Assembly: GCA_030762935.1 (NCBI GenBank)
Contig: CM060882.1
Coordinates: 18,667,001-18,731,000, forward strand
Direction of reading: 5' to 3'
DNA: 64,000 nt
DNA from: Hymenopus coronatus
Taxonomy: Eukaryota; Arthropoda; Insecta; Mantodea; Hymenopodidae
This document shows, in pieces, positions 30,757-44,229 of this stretch. Under the pieces are notes generated by a model. That model did no database searches. It worked only from the letters and a program-made list of their open reading frames with translations, and had not been told where the DNA came from. The position numbers were made by a program, and so were the translations under genes. How positions within the stretch are numbered: the stretch's first letter is position 1; each line of letters opens with the position of its first letter.

Positions 30757-31358
30757 GAAAATCTGATGTGCTCCATTCACATAACTTTCTCTAGCTGTTC
30801 TAAATAGAAACCCTTCTTACAAAACCTCATTCTTTTATCTACATCATGATAATTCAGATAAGCGTTAGGAGAATTATATTGTTACTTGTTTCATTGTAAG
30901 TAGAAGGGAAATAGGGGAATACATCATGCTAAAGCGACAGCCAATGTTTTAAACGCTGTTCATTATGTGAAGCAATTGAAATTCAGTTCGCATGATCCCG
31001 TTTGAGAAGATTAGTTCAAAATTGAAGCTTATAACAATGAATATGTCGAAAACGGTCAAATATACATGAAAAACGCAGATGGCATAATTTATCCAGAATA
31101 AACAGCTCTTCAGAGGCTATTCCCAGAAAATTCAAAAATACATTTCAATAGTGGTGTATGTATCTTTAAAATTTCCTCTGTCGGTACCAGGAATCGAACC
31201 CAGGTCTCCTGCTTGGTAAAAAGCCGCGCTATCACCGCGCCAAGGAGCCGACCGTCCGTCATAGTAGACATACGCACACCATGGACATTTTCTAAAAACG
31301 TCTTTTTCTTATATTTCCAGTGGATTCTCGGTATGGAATTTTTGGACACTATGATGTG
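30757..31358 (-). repeat. R850 copy with tRNA-like insert, unit 2
   Basis: Starts AAAATCTGATGTGCTCCATT (the family end), with the same landmarks as unit 1. Confidence 0.65.
31180..31252 (-). mobile_element. tRNA-like sequence, unit 2
   Basis: As unit 1 with one change near the 5' end (GAGCCG for GAGACG on the plus strand). Confidence 0.6.
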
Positions 31359-32409
31359 AGCAAGTGTAAGATAAGACTTGTCTTCGTACAAACAGCATTT
31401 CGATAGAGGCTCTTCCTCTAAACCGCAGGTACTTATTGTACCGATTTCAACAATCATTTCAAATGTGTCGGCAATTTTCGTCAAACGCAGACGTTAATGC
31501 GCTGTTTCATACTACGTGCAGATAGACAACAGCTGTTTTGAAGTAGGGGTGTACCTAATTTTGTCAAGAACAATTTTAAAAATTCGTAACAAGAAAAGTA
31601 ATTTTCTCATCAGATATATCACGTTTCACGACATGAATTCATAGAAATTGTCCAAGGAAGAGAGAATTGAGAAAATAGCGGAAGTTGCGAATGTCCAAAA
31701 TAAACAAAGGTGTAAAGAACCAGGACAGGAGCGGTTCGATTCCATAGAGGATTTTATTTAAAGATCGCGGAAATAATGGTACTGATACGAATAAGCCCAT
31801 TCACTACCTGGTGAGGGTTAGATAATTTACGACTTTGTCAATTCCCGGATTACAGAGTTCCTCTCCATATGCGCCTCTTGGCTGCCATCTACACAGAATA
31901 ATCATAACTATTTAAATACAGTTCGAGTATAGATGGTAGCACGTGTGTTTTCTTTGACTATATAAGAGAAGATACAAAATAATAGCGATACTATAATAGA
32001 ATAAAGTCGAAACTAATAGTATTATGTTGAAAAGCCATAGCTTAATAAAACCGATCATTAAATCTTTCAAAACCGATGTATTTAGATCAATTCATAAACC
32101 AAAACTGTAAAGGAATGTTCCCTAAAGTCTACGTATTTTTGTATGAAATCCATAGGTCGAATTACAGAACTCATAAGATATACAATTTATTTGTCATTTT
32201 TTGGAAAAGGTCAGGCTGCAAAGTCCGACCCACATAAACGATGAACATTTACAAAGAAGCGAATACAGTAGAGGTACCCAGTAGTTTTATATGTGATATC
32301 TAAAAGTTTCTTAGGCAAGGCTCCGACCGAACTTAAGTATAATTAGTGAATTGTGATAAAAGCAGATTGTTATTCCCTTAACTGTCGGTAGTAGTTAAAT
32401 AGAATTCAT

Positions 32410-34064
32410 TTGCACAAATCCCCATTCTTTTATCTACAATTCTACATCATATTAAGCGAGATGAGCTTTAAGAGAATTGGTATTGTTTCATTCTAAGTAA
32501 AAGAGGAAATAGGAATAGTTTATGCTAATTGCTAAAGTGATGGCGAATCTTTTAAATCTGATCATTATGTGAAACATTTGAGATTCGGTTCGCTTTGCAT
32601 GGTCTCGTTTGAGAAAAGTAGATGAAAATAAATTGAAGCCTATAAAAATGAGTTATCTCAAAAACGGTTAAATCTACATAAAAACGTAAATGCCATAAAT
32701 TACGTGTTTTAACGAGAGGCATATTATTTATGTTGTAAGTTTTTGCTTATTTCTTGCGGTTTAACTGTCAGGCAAAGTTCCGCAAACTTCATCCAGATTT
32801 TAGAGCTCTTCAGAGGCTATTCCCAGAAAATTCAAAATATACATTTCAAATATGATGTAAATATGTTTAATATTCGGTATTTTATTCAAAATAGAGCCTT
32901 TTTGAGAAAATAAAAGATATTCACAAATGTAGTTGGGGTTGGGGGGAATTTCTTGAAAATTGTCGTTCTCGGTATCGAATTTTTGGATGGAATACAATGC
33001 CTTCTCTATCCACTATGTACAATATACATACGGGCTAGATAAAGTAAAATCTGATGTGTTCCATTCACGACTTTCTCTACATCGTTGTAACAAATTATTG
33101 TTAAAATGCATATACTTCTATCTACTTTATGATAATCGAGATAAACAGCAGAAAATGGCTTAATTACTTGATTCCTTGTAAGTAGAAGGGAATAACACTA
33201 ATAGGGTAAAGCGATAGTCAAATATTTTAAAAACAGCTTGCATGTGGTTGAAATCCGTTTCTATGCAGGGTCCGGAGTTGACAAATTTCCGTGTGGGAAA
33301 ATTGTAAGTATTTTTAATCTGAAAAAAATAACAAAGAATATCTCAGAAATTGTCATTTATACGAAACAAACGTATATGATATAAAATGTGTGTTTTAACG
33401 TATCTGTGTAGTAAGTTTGTGTCTATCTCTTACGTTTACCAGTTACGCAAAACTCAGCAAAATTCATTCAGAATAAAGTGGTCTTTAGAGGCTATTCCCA
33501 GAAAATTCAAGATATACATTTTATTTGCATATCTTTAATGTACGTTATTTTAATTAAAGTCGTTATAGGCATTTTTGAGAAAATTAAAATTATCGAATAT
33601 TTTTCTATGTAGAGGGTAGTTTAGGGTAGGGAGATTTTCCACAAAATCTTCGTGTAGCATCCTTGAAGGATACTAAACTTATATACCAAGATTGGTATTT
33701 TACCGGGTTTTCGTTTTTGAGTTATCGTGTTCACAGTCACTCAGACACACTGACACATATACGGACCTTTTTCTAAAAATGTTGTTTTTGGATCAAGAGG
33801 ATCCTAAAACATATATTCCCGGTGAAATCTCGTATCGAATTTTTGGGTGGAATGCAATACCTTCTCTATTCACTGTGTACATTTATATGACATAAATTAT
33901 GTGTTTTAATGAGATCTAGCTTATTTTTTTGTGTATTTTGTTTTTGTCTATCTCTTACGGTTTAGCCGTTATGCAAAAATATACAAAACTCATTCAGAAT
34001 AAGCAGTTCTTCAGAGGTTATTCCCGGAAAATTCAAAATGTACATATTATTTATGATGTAATTA
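32410..34064 (-). repeat. Tandem R850 copies, unit 2
   Basis: Same three pieces as unit 1. Confidence 0.7.
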
Positions 34065-34230
34065 ATGTAGTATTCGAGAACATCCATAGCGAGAACTGAG
34101 AACATTACTCGTGTGACGATAACGTAGCACCCGAGAACTTGCTTATGAAACCATTGTAAATTCAGCATTTGAGACCTCGTATTCGTACGAAGGTTTCGAC
34201 CATAGTTTCGACTCTTTAGAGTATTCAATG

Positions 34231-35408
34231 TAGAGTAGAAATGGGGCGATTCGTGAACGAATCGTTCATATGAACGACTACGAGGAAAGAATCGCATTAA
34301 TCGTGACAATCTTGGCATGGATCGTGATTCAAAAAGAATCGCGAGAACCTTGCTAGTCTCAGCATGAATCGTCGTTCAAAAAGAATCGCATGAATCGAAA
34401 AGAATAGCATGAATCGTGTCAATCTTAGCAGGTATCGTCGTTCAAAGAGAATAGCAGAATTGAAGCATCGTGATTAGGTATTAGGGTTCGTTTCTCTTTT
34501 GCTTCCACCTTTCCAAGTACCAAGCTGAACTTCGACGAAAACTGCCGAGTGCGCACGATGATGTGTACAGGGAATTATAACCATTTATTTTATTACGTGA
34601 AAATAAATAGTGCTGAGGCCATGAGGCTAAATATAAGAATATATAAATATATAAAATAAAACATATATACTATATATATATATCAAATACATAAATTATA
34701 TATATTTGTTATATATAATGCACAATATACATAAGAAAACGAACACTGTAGATCATTGCCGAAGTCACCACGAGCGTTTTCATATTGTTTAGGGTTGAGT
34801 TATGGCACATCTGAAAGCAAGCGTTAGGATTTACAACTGTTTTATATACGTATATATTTATTTATTTTTTGCAGTATCCTAAATGTAATATGCTCCAAAA
34901 TAATAGGTATAGAAACATACTGTTCTAATACATAAAAATTACCTCGAATATTCCTGAAGAAAATAATAACTATTCTGGGTACTAGCGTTAGGTTATAATA
35001 ACGTATTTATAAATATTACATGAATTATTGGCCTGCAACCGCGACAGTGATGAATAATAATTACTCTGCGTATTGACATTACGCAAATACCGTCATACAA
35101 TCGAAGTTTAGGTGTCTAGAATTGACTTTTAGACTTATACTTTTTGTTTTTTTCCGAATAATGGAGGAAATATTATCATATGTTTGCAATAGATGGAAAA
35201 GAGTAGAACCTTTTTTTGTAATATAAATTACTGCATTTATGTTAGAGGGGCTACGTACCATATGACTATCATCCCCGGGTACAGTATTAGTCAAACGCAG
35301 AAAGGGCATGAAGATTATAAATGAATCGTATGCATCGATTAATTTTGGATGGACGAATCGTACGTATCAAATACTAAAATTGAATCGCTCGACCCAAATC
35401 TATTATTG
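34231..35408. mobile_element. hAT-like non-autonomous element, unit 2
   Basis: Same element. First base changed (TAGAGTAG). Confidence 0.45.
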
Positions 35409-35810
35409 AGTTTTAGAAATCATACGATTCAGCCGACCACCAATCTTAAACACAATACTATGACTCCAGTCATAACCGCATTATATACATTGTTACAGAT
35501 AGCTCTTTTGTGCAGATCATGATCACTCGGTACCACAATCCGCTTCAAAAATTCCTTTATCAACTGAACGCAACTCTTTAGCCGCTATTCAAGATATACA
35601 TAAAATGCAGACTTCAGCAACATTTTATGCCATCCAAATCTACATTATTGAAAATAAAAATAACCTATTTCTATACAATATGATTATATTCGAACACACC
35701 TAATGAATTGTAGAGATTTAAATGCACAATTATTTCAATTAGAGGTTTTGAAGCTAAATTTTGGCTTCTAACCAGCAAAAGTTGGAAAATAAGCCTTGTA
35801 CTGCTATCTA

Positions 35811-36060
35811 TGAATGTCATTGTGCGGCTTGCTACCTCAGCACCTCACGCGGGCTTAAATAATACTAGTGGAGTTCGAACAGAATCCCTCAGCCCCTTTC
35901 ACTTTTACCTTTAGGTCACTCCGCTGCGCCAAAACGGGCAAACAAAAGTCCTTCATGTTCGAGAGATCCAATAACTGATTTCTCACCCGAAGTTTCCGGT
36001 TTCTATTTGCGCCTAGGCCGGGGTATCCTTCCATGCCGAATACTATCCTACGACGGCTGC
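35811..36060 (-). mobile_element. GC-richer SINE-like patch, unit 2
   Basis: As unit 1 but about 80 bp shorter; the second B-box-like part is missing. Confidence 0.4.
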
Positions 36061-37003
36061 ATTAAAGTTGGCTACTCTAACGATTACTTACCGTTATGTT
36101 TTAATCGTTTGAGTATCTGTGAAAGGCACATATTTTGTTACACATATTCACAAATATAATAAGCAAAAAAAAACAAAAAAAACTAACAAACAAAAAACAA
36201 AGAATAAAACAAGTATGAAAACAATAAAGAGTAATAAAACAGTAGGTAACTATGAAAGGAAATCAGCTGCAATGTATGAAACTGATACACAGTGTATGAA
36301 ACTGACAAAAAGCATGTTAAAATAACCTTTTTACGTCAGTTACTTGCTAAATGAAACATTCTATAAATAAAATTTTCATTTAAAACGAATTCAACTGCTT
36401 ACCATTTCTAGTTGTCAGCTGCTTTGGATAGTTATCGTGTGGACTAAGCAGATTTGTGGGCTTGGAGCTCTCTTCGGATCTCTTTTGCTCTGAAGAAGAA
36501 CCGACACTTTAAATAGTGATTAACCAACTCAGGAATAAAGTTCTTGGTGTGCTCAACGCGCAACCAGTCCCTCAAGGTTCAAGTGCAATTGAGTCATATT
36601 TGTAAATATGTATTGTAATTCGTTGACAGCACATAATACAATAATCATATTTTAGTTTTATGTAACGCTAATTTTTGATACTCTTTGTTTTCGTGTCCAT
36701 GCAAAAAAAAAAAAGAAAAAAAAAAGGGAAGTACATCTTTTTTATGTATGCTTTTATTGAGCACATTAAGTGTAGTGCAGTGGCGTCTAGGCCTCAAAAG
36801 CAAATGGTGTGATTATGTGTCTATTATGTTGTTTTTGTAACCCGTGCTTATGCATTGTTGCTTTTTTCTATAGTATATAAACAAATGTATGCCTTGTCAA
36901 GTTCCATGTTCATGGCTTCCTGGCCTAAACGAACCTGCATCTTATCTAATCTAGACAGAAGTAAAACAAGTCACGCCATATTGTACTTGATGAACTCAGT
37001 TTT

Positions 37004-37982
37004 TCAGTAACTTTTACTTCGTGTGGAAAAGGGTGTCACGTAAACTTTCAGAGCGACGTGTTAGAAACTTAGTATTGTCATGTTCCTCTTGTATTGAACG
37101 GGCCCAGAGCTCACACTTACTAAATCTTGAGGAGTGCTTAACAATATATCCCGCCACATAATATACCAAGTATCCGTCCACAGAAGGAGCAGGAGCACCG
37201 TTTTCTAGTTCTGGTATAGAGCTTTCCCAATCCTCAAAATTAGAAGAATGTTTAATAACCATTTTCTCTGTTATCGAATTTTCCACTGATCTCCTAGTAG
37301 TCTCTAGTGCACTTTAACATTTCTAGCTAACATGCGCATCTGGTTTACAAAAGAGGTCAGAATTCCTTTTAGGCTCATAATTTCCTCTAAAGGTGGGTAA
37401 GTGCTTGTTGTATTGGAATATAGATACACTAGAGTAAGTGCAAATGGAGAAAATCAATCGTCGAAGGATGGTCATCTGAACTGTATGAGCACATAATTCC
37501 AAAATATCGTTCCAAATGACCTTATGTAAGTTTCCCTGTTAACACATATTTAAAGTGCTTTTTAAGGTTACCAATAATGACTCCATTGTTCTAGAGGTAA
37601 ACGTTGTTTCGTAGATTGAAATGCGTGCAGAAATTTGAGAATATTTGTATGGGAGGATGAATGGCCATACAAAGCCTTAGAAGGTGAGGCTGCATCGAGT
37701 GCGTCGGCAAGATCATTTAAAACCTTTCTAACCCTTTCCCAAAGTCCTCAAATCCTGTCAAATCCATTTCTCGATAGCATTTTAGGCCTTTTGCAACATT
37801 GTCACTGAACACTTGGAATGCAAGCCTTGCGTTCATTTTTTGAAAACATGAGGGAAAGATCATGAGTTATTGTTAGCTTTGGACAAACTCTTAGTCCCGC
37901 ATGGCTTTGAATTACATTTCTTTCTAATTCTGTTTGGTGCCAAAGAAATATTCCAGTTTCTTTAGAGAAATTTAATTGACTT
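37004..37982 (-). pseudogene. P-element-like transposase remnant, units 2/3
   Basis: Same remnant with the YVAGYIVKHSS block and the LTGK/LERYFG/DHP series. A short insertion near 37,559 (TTTTTAAGGTTACC) sits inside the FKYVLTGK-coding part. Confidence 0.85.
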
Positions 37983-38736
37983 TATTCCCTTATGGAATTG
38001 CAAGTATTAAAGTAGTCTGGCAGTTTATGATAAAAGTGCAGTACTAACTAAATTTAGAATTTAGAGTTACTACAACATAAAATTGTTACTGTTCACGTTA
38101 CGTTAGTTATACAACACACAAAACAGCAGTCAGCTAAACGAGTTAGCTCGTCAGGTGGCCAACAGTCCTTGTGTTAAATAGGATAATTTTCTGCTTAGGA
38201 AAGAGGTGAGATTAGAGAAATCTGATTTTGCTATGTGCTAGACGTGGAACACAAAATACAAATGTTTGTTGTAAAGCTACACCACTCATTGAGTCCAACT
38301 TTGCTCATTGCTCCTGTGAATCGTCTACTGTGCACTGCGTGACCTGCTGAGCGGAAAGCAGGAAAATACAATTCCTTCAGTGCAGTGGAAGCGTTTAACA
38401 TTTGCAGAAGAAATAAGTAAAACACTTTTCCTTTATTGACTTGACCTGACTGTCATAGTAAGGTTTTACTTGCCCTTAATACTGAAACCTTAAGGATTTG
38501 TTGCATTATGTCTTATCACAATTGTTTTAGTTAGAAAGTCCGCCCATTTATTGAGGGAGAGAATTTTCTTTAAGAAGATCATCATCTGAATTTATTAAAA
38601 TTTTCCACAGGTTAATATAGCTAATGTAGATTCATGACTAGCATTATTGCATTTATTGCATTAGCATTTATATTTCTAATATGAACATATTGCGACTATG
38701 CGTCTGTGGTTTGCCAGCCTGTAATTGCTCTATCTA

Positions 38737-39236
38737 GCCACACTCATTGTCGCAAGTGCATGAAGAATAGTCACACCTGGGTGTAGTGCACACATGTGAG
38801 CAGCTTGCTTTCAATCGTATAGTCAATTGTTGCACTGCATGATCGGTTTCCTTTATGTAGCCACACTCATTGTCGCAAGGGCATGAAGAAGAACAGGCAC
38901 ACCTGGGTATAGTGCACACATATGAGCAGCTTGCATTCAAACGTATAGCCAATTGTTGCACTGCATGGTCTGTTTCCTTTATGTAGCCTTACTCATTGTC
39001 GCAGGGGCACAAAGAGCAGCCACAATATCCCAGAGCCTTGGAGAGTCACACCTGGGTGTAGTGCACACATGTGAGCAGCTTGCTTTTGATCATATAGCCA
39101 GTTGCACTGCATGGTCGGTTTCCTTTATGTAGCCTTACTCATTGCCGTAGGAGCACGAAGAGCAGCCACAATATCTCAGAGCCTTGGAGAGTCACACCAG
39201 GGTGTAGTGCTCACATATGTGAAGAGCTTGCTTTCA
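38737..39236 (-). repeat. Cys-rich-coding minisatellite, unit 3 (~4 copies)
   Basis: Here two copies are spaced exactly 123 bp (41 codons), and the minus strand stays open through them. The peptide repeats a pattern like CSHVCTTPRCDYSSCTCDNE, CGYIKETDHAVQQLTIRL, with six to seven cysteines per copy. Later copies carry a ~24-bp insert that shifts the frame. I do not recognise the domain. It could be chance, or a relic of a Cys-rich transposon protein. Confidence 0.75.
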
Positions 39237-39431
39237 AAATGTTAGTTTCTGGTCCAGAATTACTCCTAGGAATTTGAAAGCATCAACCAAATCTATGAAT
39301 ACGTTGTTGATGTGTATTTTAAGGACATCAAAGTACTGTCTGTTTTTGGTGACAAGATTGCGGTAGTCTTTACAGGTTAAATACCAGCTTATTCTTACAG
39401 CCCATGTATCAAATAGATGTAATGCTTCATT
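39236..39431 (-). pseudogene. LINE reverse-transcriptase fragment A, unit 3
   Basis: Same fragment. One change (AGGAATTTG for AGGCATTTG) alters the residue that is C in FKCLGV. Confidence 0.65.
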
Positions 39432-39668
39432 AGCGTATGTATTTCAGGTGCTAAGAGTAGTAGGAGTAAGATATATTTGCAATGAGCTGGTGCAAAAGTT
39501 ATCTTGAAATATACCAGACTATGCGAGTGATTATTTAACAATATAATCTAGAGATGGGCTGATATAAAGCCCGGAGTCGAGACTATCGCCCCCGAACACT
39601 GTTGTAGACCATCTCGCGAAGTCTTGTTTTAGCTCTGGCGTCATAGAATGTCCAGCACTGTCCCGCGA

Positions 39669-40708
39669 TCACACACACACACACACGAACATTTTTCTAA
39701 AGCTGTTTTTGTTTGTTTGTTTTTTTTTGTACAGGAGGCTTTAAAACGTCTATTTGCGGTGAAATCTCGGTATCCAATTTTTTGGGTCGAATTCAATACC
39801 TTCTCTATACACTATATAGACAGAACGTGTAGAGAAAGTAAAAATCGGATGTGTTCCATTCACATGACTTTCTCTAAATCTCTGCAACAAATTATTGTTA
39901 AAAAGTTTATGTTTCTATTTACTTCATGTTAATTGAGAAACAAATTAATAGAAATAGTTTTTTACTTGATTCCTTGTAAGTAAAAGCGAAATAAGGGAGT
40001 ACCATAGGTTAAAGTGATAGTCAAAATCTCGTTGCTATGTGACTGAAGTTCCTTTGTTTGTATGGATACGAGTTGACTAAGTCCTGTGATAGAAAAGTGT
40101 AAGCTTTTCATGGCTGAAACCAAAAACAAGAAATATCTGAAAAACAATCAACTCCATGAAAAAAATGCATGTGACATGCATTGTATGTTTTAAAGTGCTC
40201 TACATTTATTGTGTCGTAAGTTTTTTTCCAACTCTTACGATTTAGCAGTTATTCAGAATTCCGTAAAATTCGTCCAGAATAAAGTAGCCTTCAGAGGCTA
40301 TTCCCAGAAAAGTAAAGATATTTTATTTTTCAGGTAAATATCTTTAATATATGGTATTTTAATCAAAATAGTTAGAGCCATTTTTTAGAAAATTAAAATT
40401 TTCGAGGAAAAAAAATTCCATGTAAAGGGTAGTTTGGGGTGGGGGGATTTTTCTTAAAATCTTCGTGTTGCATTCCTGGAAGATACTAAACTTAAATACC
40501 AAGTTTGATATTTTACCGACTTTTCGATTTTGAGTTATCGTGTTCACAGACACACGGACACACTAACACACGGACCTTTTTGTGAAAATGCTTTTTTTTT
40601 GATACAGGGGACCCTAAAACATGTATTTCCGGGGAAATCTCGGTATCGAATTTTTGGGTGCAGTGCAATACATTCTCTATACATAGTACGTATAGAGAAA
40701 GTAAAAAT
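39669..40708 (-). repeat. R850 tandem pair, unit 3
   Basis: As in unit 2. A fuller (AC)-rich stretch (GACACACGGACACACTAACA) is kept at the usual internal site. Confidence 0.75.
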
Positions 40709-41587
40709 ACTCTCGCATGAATATACTGTGTAACCAATTGCCTTAAATTACAATACATATTATTATCATGCTTCCGTGAACTAAAATAGTTTATATATTC
40801 TGATTTATATTATGCATTTTTATCAAATTCTTTAAATAAGTAGCTAGGATTTTGTTTAAAAGCCTAAAGACTCTTTAATAAAGAAGCTAACGCAAGATAG
40901 TAAAAGGCTAAAACTGTTTTTATAAAAAGATAAGAATCCTAGCCCTAGCAATAACACAAAATGGCTCGTTGTTTAACCGAATATATATACTCAACTTTAC
41001 TTATACTCAAACATGTTCGGATTACAACCGAAAATAGAATTTATTTTTGTCTTTAGGGAAATAAACTGTATGTACACTTAATTCAAAATCTTCTCGGGCT
41101 TCTAACCAGGTAAAAACTAAAATATTTTGAATTAATACGTCGCCAGGAAAGCTTCAGTTCTTATTTTATATGTACACTTGTTTGTAATAAAAGTGGAAAC
41201 CACATATATATCTGCAGATTCTGTGATACCACATTTCGTTTTTAACCCCTTCCTTAACGTGGATTGTTTAAGTAGTATTCATATCCTTTAACCTTTTATA
41301 TCTATTATATTATCCTATTTATATTATGATCCTATGGTAGCCTATTTAAGTCTTAAATCATTTAAATTGATGAAATAATGTAACTTACAAAACTGATTAT
41401 ACGAGTTTCCGTGCATTACACCGCAGTCTTCCTATTAACGAGATTTATGAGTCTTGCGAGTAATCGGGAATCTCGTACGCTCGTTGGTCAAGCTCTCTCC
41501 TGCCAGCTATGCCTTCAGCTCCATCTGCTGGCTGTGAGAAACGTGCATATATTGTGACTGTTGTAACAACTTTCTTCTTCTTTTGTA

Positions 41588-41659
41588 TGTGGCTTAACGT
41601 CCTTTAACCTGGTTGGTCATATCGGACAATGAATAAAATTGGTGTAATGATGCGTTTTC
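41588..41659 (-). mobile_element. SINE family 2 tail, unit 3
   Basis: Same piece as in unit 2. Confidence 0.6.
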
Positions 41660-42070
41660 AAAAGAAAAGAATTCATTTGTTACCTAACCATTTTGCTAGA
41701 CAATAACTAAGGGCTGCTATATTATTAATGATAATGCACACACTGTTATCGTTCGTGTGCATTTAGGTAAACAGTAAATCCTGGGTAGTTAGGATTACCG
41801 ACTTTTAGTTGCATTTTTTTTTTTTTTTTTTTTTTGTATGGATGTTAAGGTTGTTGATTCTACAACAATGTTATAGTGGATTTTATACTTTTGTTGAGTG
41901 GATCTCGTTTTACTTCTACACAGTTTTTTTTTGTAATATATTTAATATACACTATCATTGTGGTCTGAAATATTCGTAACAACAATTTGGTTACCTTTGT
42001 CTTCTTTGACATAAATTAAGTGATAAGTGTGAAAAAGTGGCATTTATTATATTAGGTTTCCAGATGTTTA

Positions 42071-42274
42071 AAATGTGCTCAAATGTTAGTTTCCGGTCCA
42101 GCATTACTCCTGGGTATTTGAAATCATCAACAAAATCTATGAATACATTGTTGGTGGGTATTTTAGGACATCAAACTTTTGTCTGTTTTTGGTGACAAGA
42201 GTGCGGTAGTCTTTACAGGTTACATTCCAGCTTATTCTTACAGCCCCGTGTATAAAATAGATGTAATGCTTCAT
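42071..42274 (-). pseudogene. LINE reverse-transcriptase fragment B, unit 3
   Basis: Near-identical to the unit 2 copy. Confidence 0.65.
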
Positions 42275-42566
42275 TAGCGTTTGTATTTCAGAATCAGGAA
42301 ATCGGTGAAGTGCTTAGAAAACTTTCAAACCGAAAAAAGTTAATTTTCCTAAGATCGAAGGTTTGCACCGTCTATACATAGGCAGTTATAAAGCTTGCGT
42401 TAAGTAAGAAAATGCCCTGTGGTATCACATTAACTACAAATGACTACAAGATGATATGACACGGAAAAAATTAATGCTCGACTTCCAAATAAAAACACGA
42501 ATGAAACGTCGGACTTCAATAAGAAGTTTGGAAAGTCGTGAAAATACAAAAAGAAAATATTTCCAT

Positions 42567-42670
42567 AGAGCCTGATAGAGAGGCCTTTGAGCAAAATTAA
42601 GCGATCTTTCACGCCCAATTTAGAATGGGACGCTGAGAACCACAGTATTTAAAGAGCGCCCATTTATAAC
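42567..42670 (+). mobile_element. SINE family 1, 3' half, unit 3
   Basis: Same piece. End changed to GAGCGCCCATTTATAAC, shared with unit 4. Confidence 0.7.
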
Positions 42671-43236
42671 ACGCCATTTACATTTCCAAAATCGATTTGA
42701 GAACATAGTTACGTTTACCTGAATTGTGAAAAAAATATGGAATGCCACTTATGTTTGGAAAAAATCTTCGGCATTTGAAAAAAACGATGACTAAGGAATA
42801 AAAGAAAATAGCTTGAGGAAGTTCGTCTTTTATTTCGCCTTTAGCAACTTAAGTGACTGGACATCTCACTTGCACCACACCAAGTTATTACAATAACGTT
42901 TGTTCACCTAAATAGAGTAGTCTTAGCAATAAGTGTCAGAGATTCTTCTATTCGACAGTTATTTCACACAAGGTATGTGTTTTCTATTCAAACAACTTTT
43001 TTATCAATTTACCTCTTACCATTTATTGACTGTATCTTCTGTTTCAATAACGATGATTATTCAACACATTTTTATAAAAATATATAACACACTTCAGTTT
43101 TAAATTTCATTTACAATAATATTTTCCGTTTTCCAAAGCACATGTTCATGGAAATATGTTGTGGTCTTAGAATATTAACTAAAGAGTGTACATTTTCTGT
43201 GCAGTATGGAGATGGAGCACCAATGGCGGCAGAAAT

Positions 43237-43358
43237 CGGTGAACCTGGAGAAAAGCCGACCCTGCGCCGCTTTGTCCACCACAAATACCGCATGTGGTTG
43301 CCTGGGACCAAAGCCAGGCCGCCCTTGGTGAGAGGCGAGTGATCTAACCCTGTTTAGA
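43237..43358 (-). mobile_element. tRNA-headed SINE, family 3, unit 3
   Basis: As unit 2. Confidence 0.65.
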
Positions 43359-43460
43359 TGATTGTAATTATTAAAATACATCCACCGAACAAAAGTGACA
43401 CTCCAGGAGGAACCTAATAGTGACAAGAGCGATACAGTCATCTGAAACATGCTAATTATT

Positions 43461-43712
43461 AGTTTTATTTATGGACGCTCTTTAACCGCTGCCGTTCTTA
43501 GCATCACATTTTATATCGGGCGTGAAATACTGCTTAGGTTTGTTCAGATGCATCTGGAGGTTCTTTTACGTGCCGTAAATCTACGACACGGGAACAATGG
43601 CTTTATTTATCTTCCGAAAGAAGCCATTCTAAGGATTTTTAAGCCCAAAAGAAATGTTCCAGCCTCCGCAGGGTTTGAACCCGCGACCTTGGGAATCAGA
43701 GGCTAGCAGCTA
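43461..43712 (-). mobile_element. SINE family 1, near-complete, unit 3
   Basis: Same insertion. Confidence 0.8.
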
Positions 43713-44229
43713 ATTGCTAAATACAAAAATGTTTTTGTACGTTATACACATACACATGCACACATTCTGAGAAAGATTGTTTTGTGAACCAATTGCTTGT
43801 ATTTCCAGAATTTTAAAATGTATGATGCCAAACATTGCGACTGTTGTAAACAGAATCTCGCAAATATATTTTCATAATGATATCGTATTAATATTTCAAC
43901 CGTAACTCTTGAAGATAATTTTTATCGACAAATAATCAAGTCACTAACTATATTTCTAAACATGTTTTATTCAATTTAATGGAAGAAACAGTAATAATGA
44001 AAGTGTATAACGCTAAAGTCACGATAATCTTGAATAGAAACTTCAACATTTTGAAAATGACGTGTCATATTTTTTGTCCATCATTTAAATTGAATGTATT
44101 GTTCGAGAACAACCATGGCGAGAATTGCGAGTGGCGGGCGATAAAGTAGCAGCTGATTTCGATTAGTGCATGCATCAATGAGTGTTTGAATGTAGTATTC
44201 GGGAACAGAACATCACTCGAGTGGCGAAA

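Larger units (their letters stand above)
23644..37910 (+). repeat. Array unit 2 (14.3 kb)
   Basis: Full set of parts. Private features: a long (TA)n tract at 26,429-26,472, and a rearranged 106-bp minisatellite in which the leader sequence is duplicated (29,886-30,050). Confidence 0.9.
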
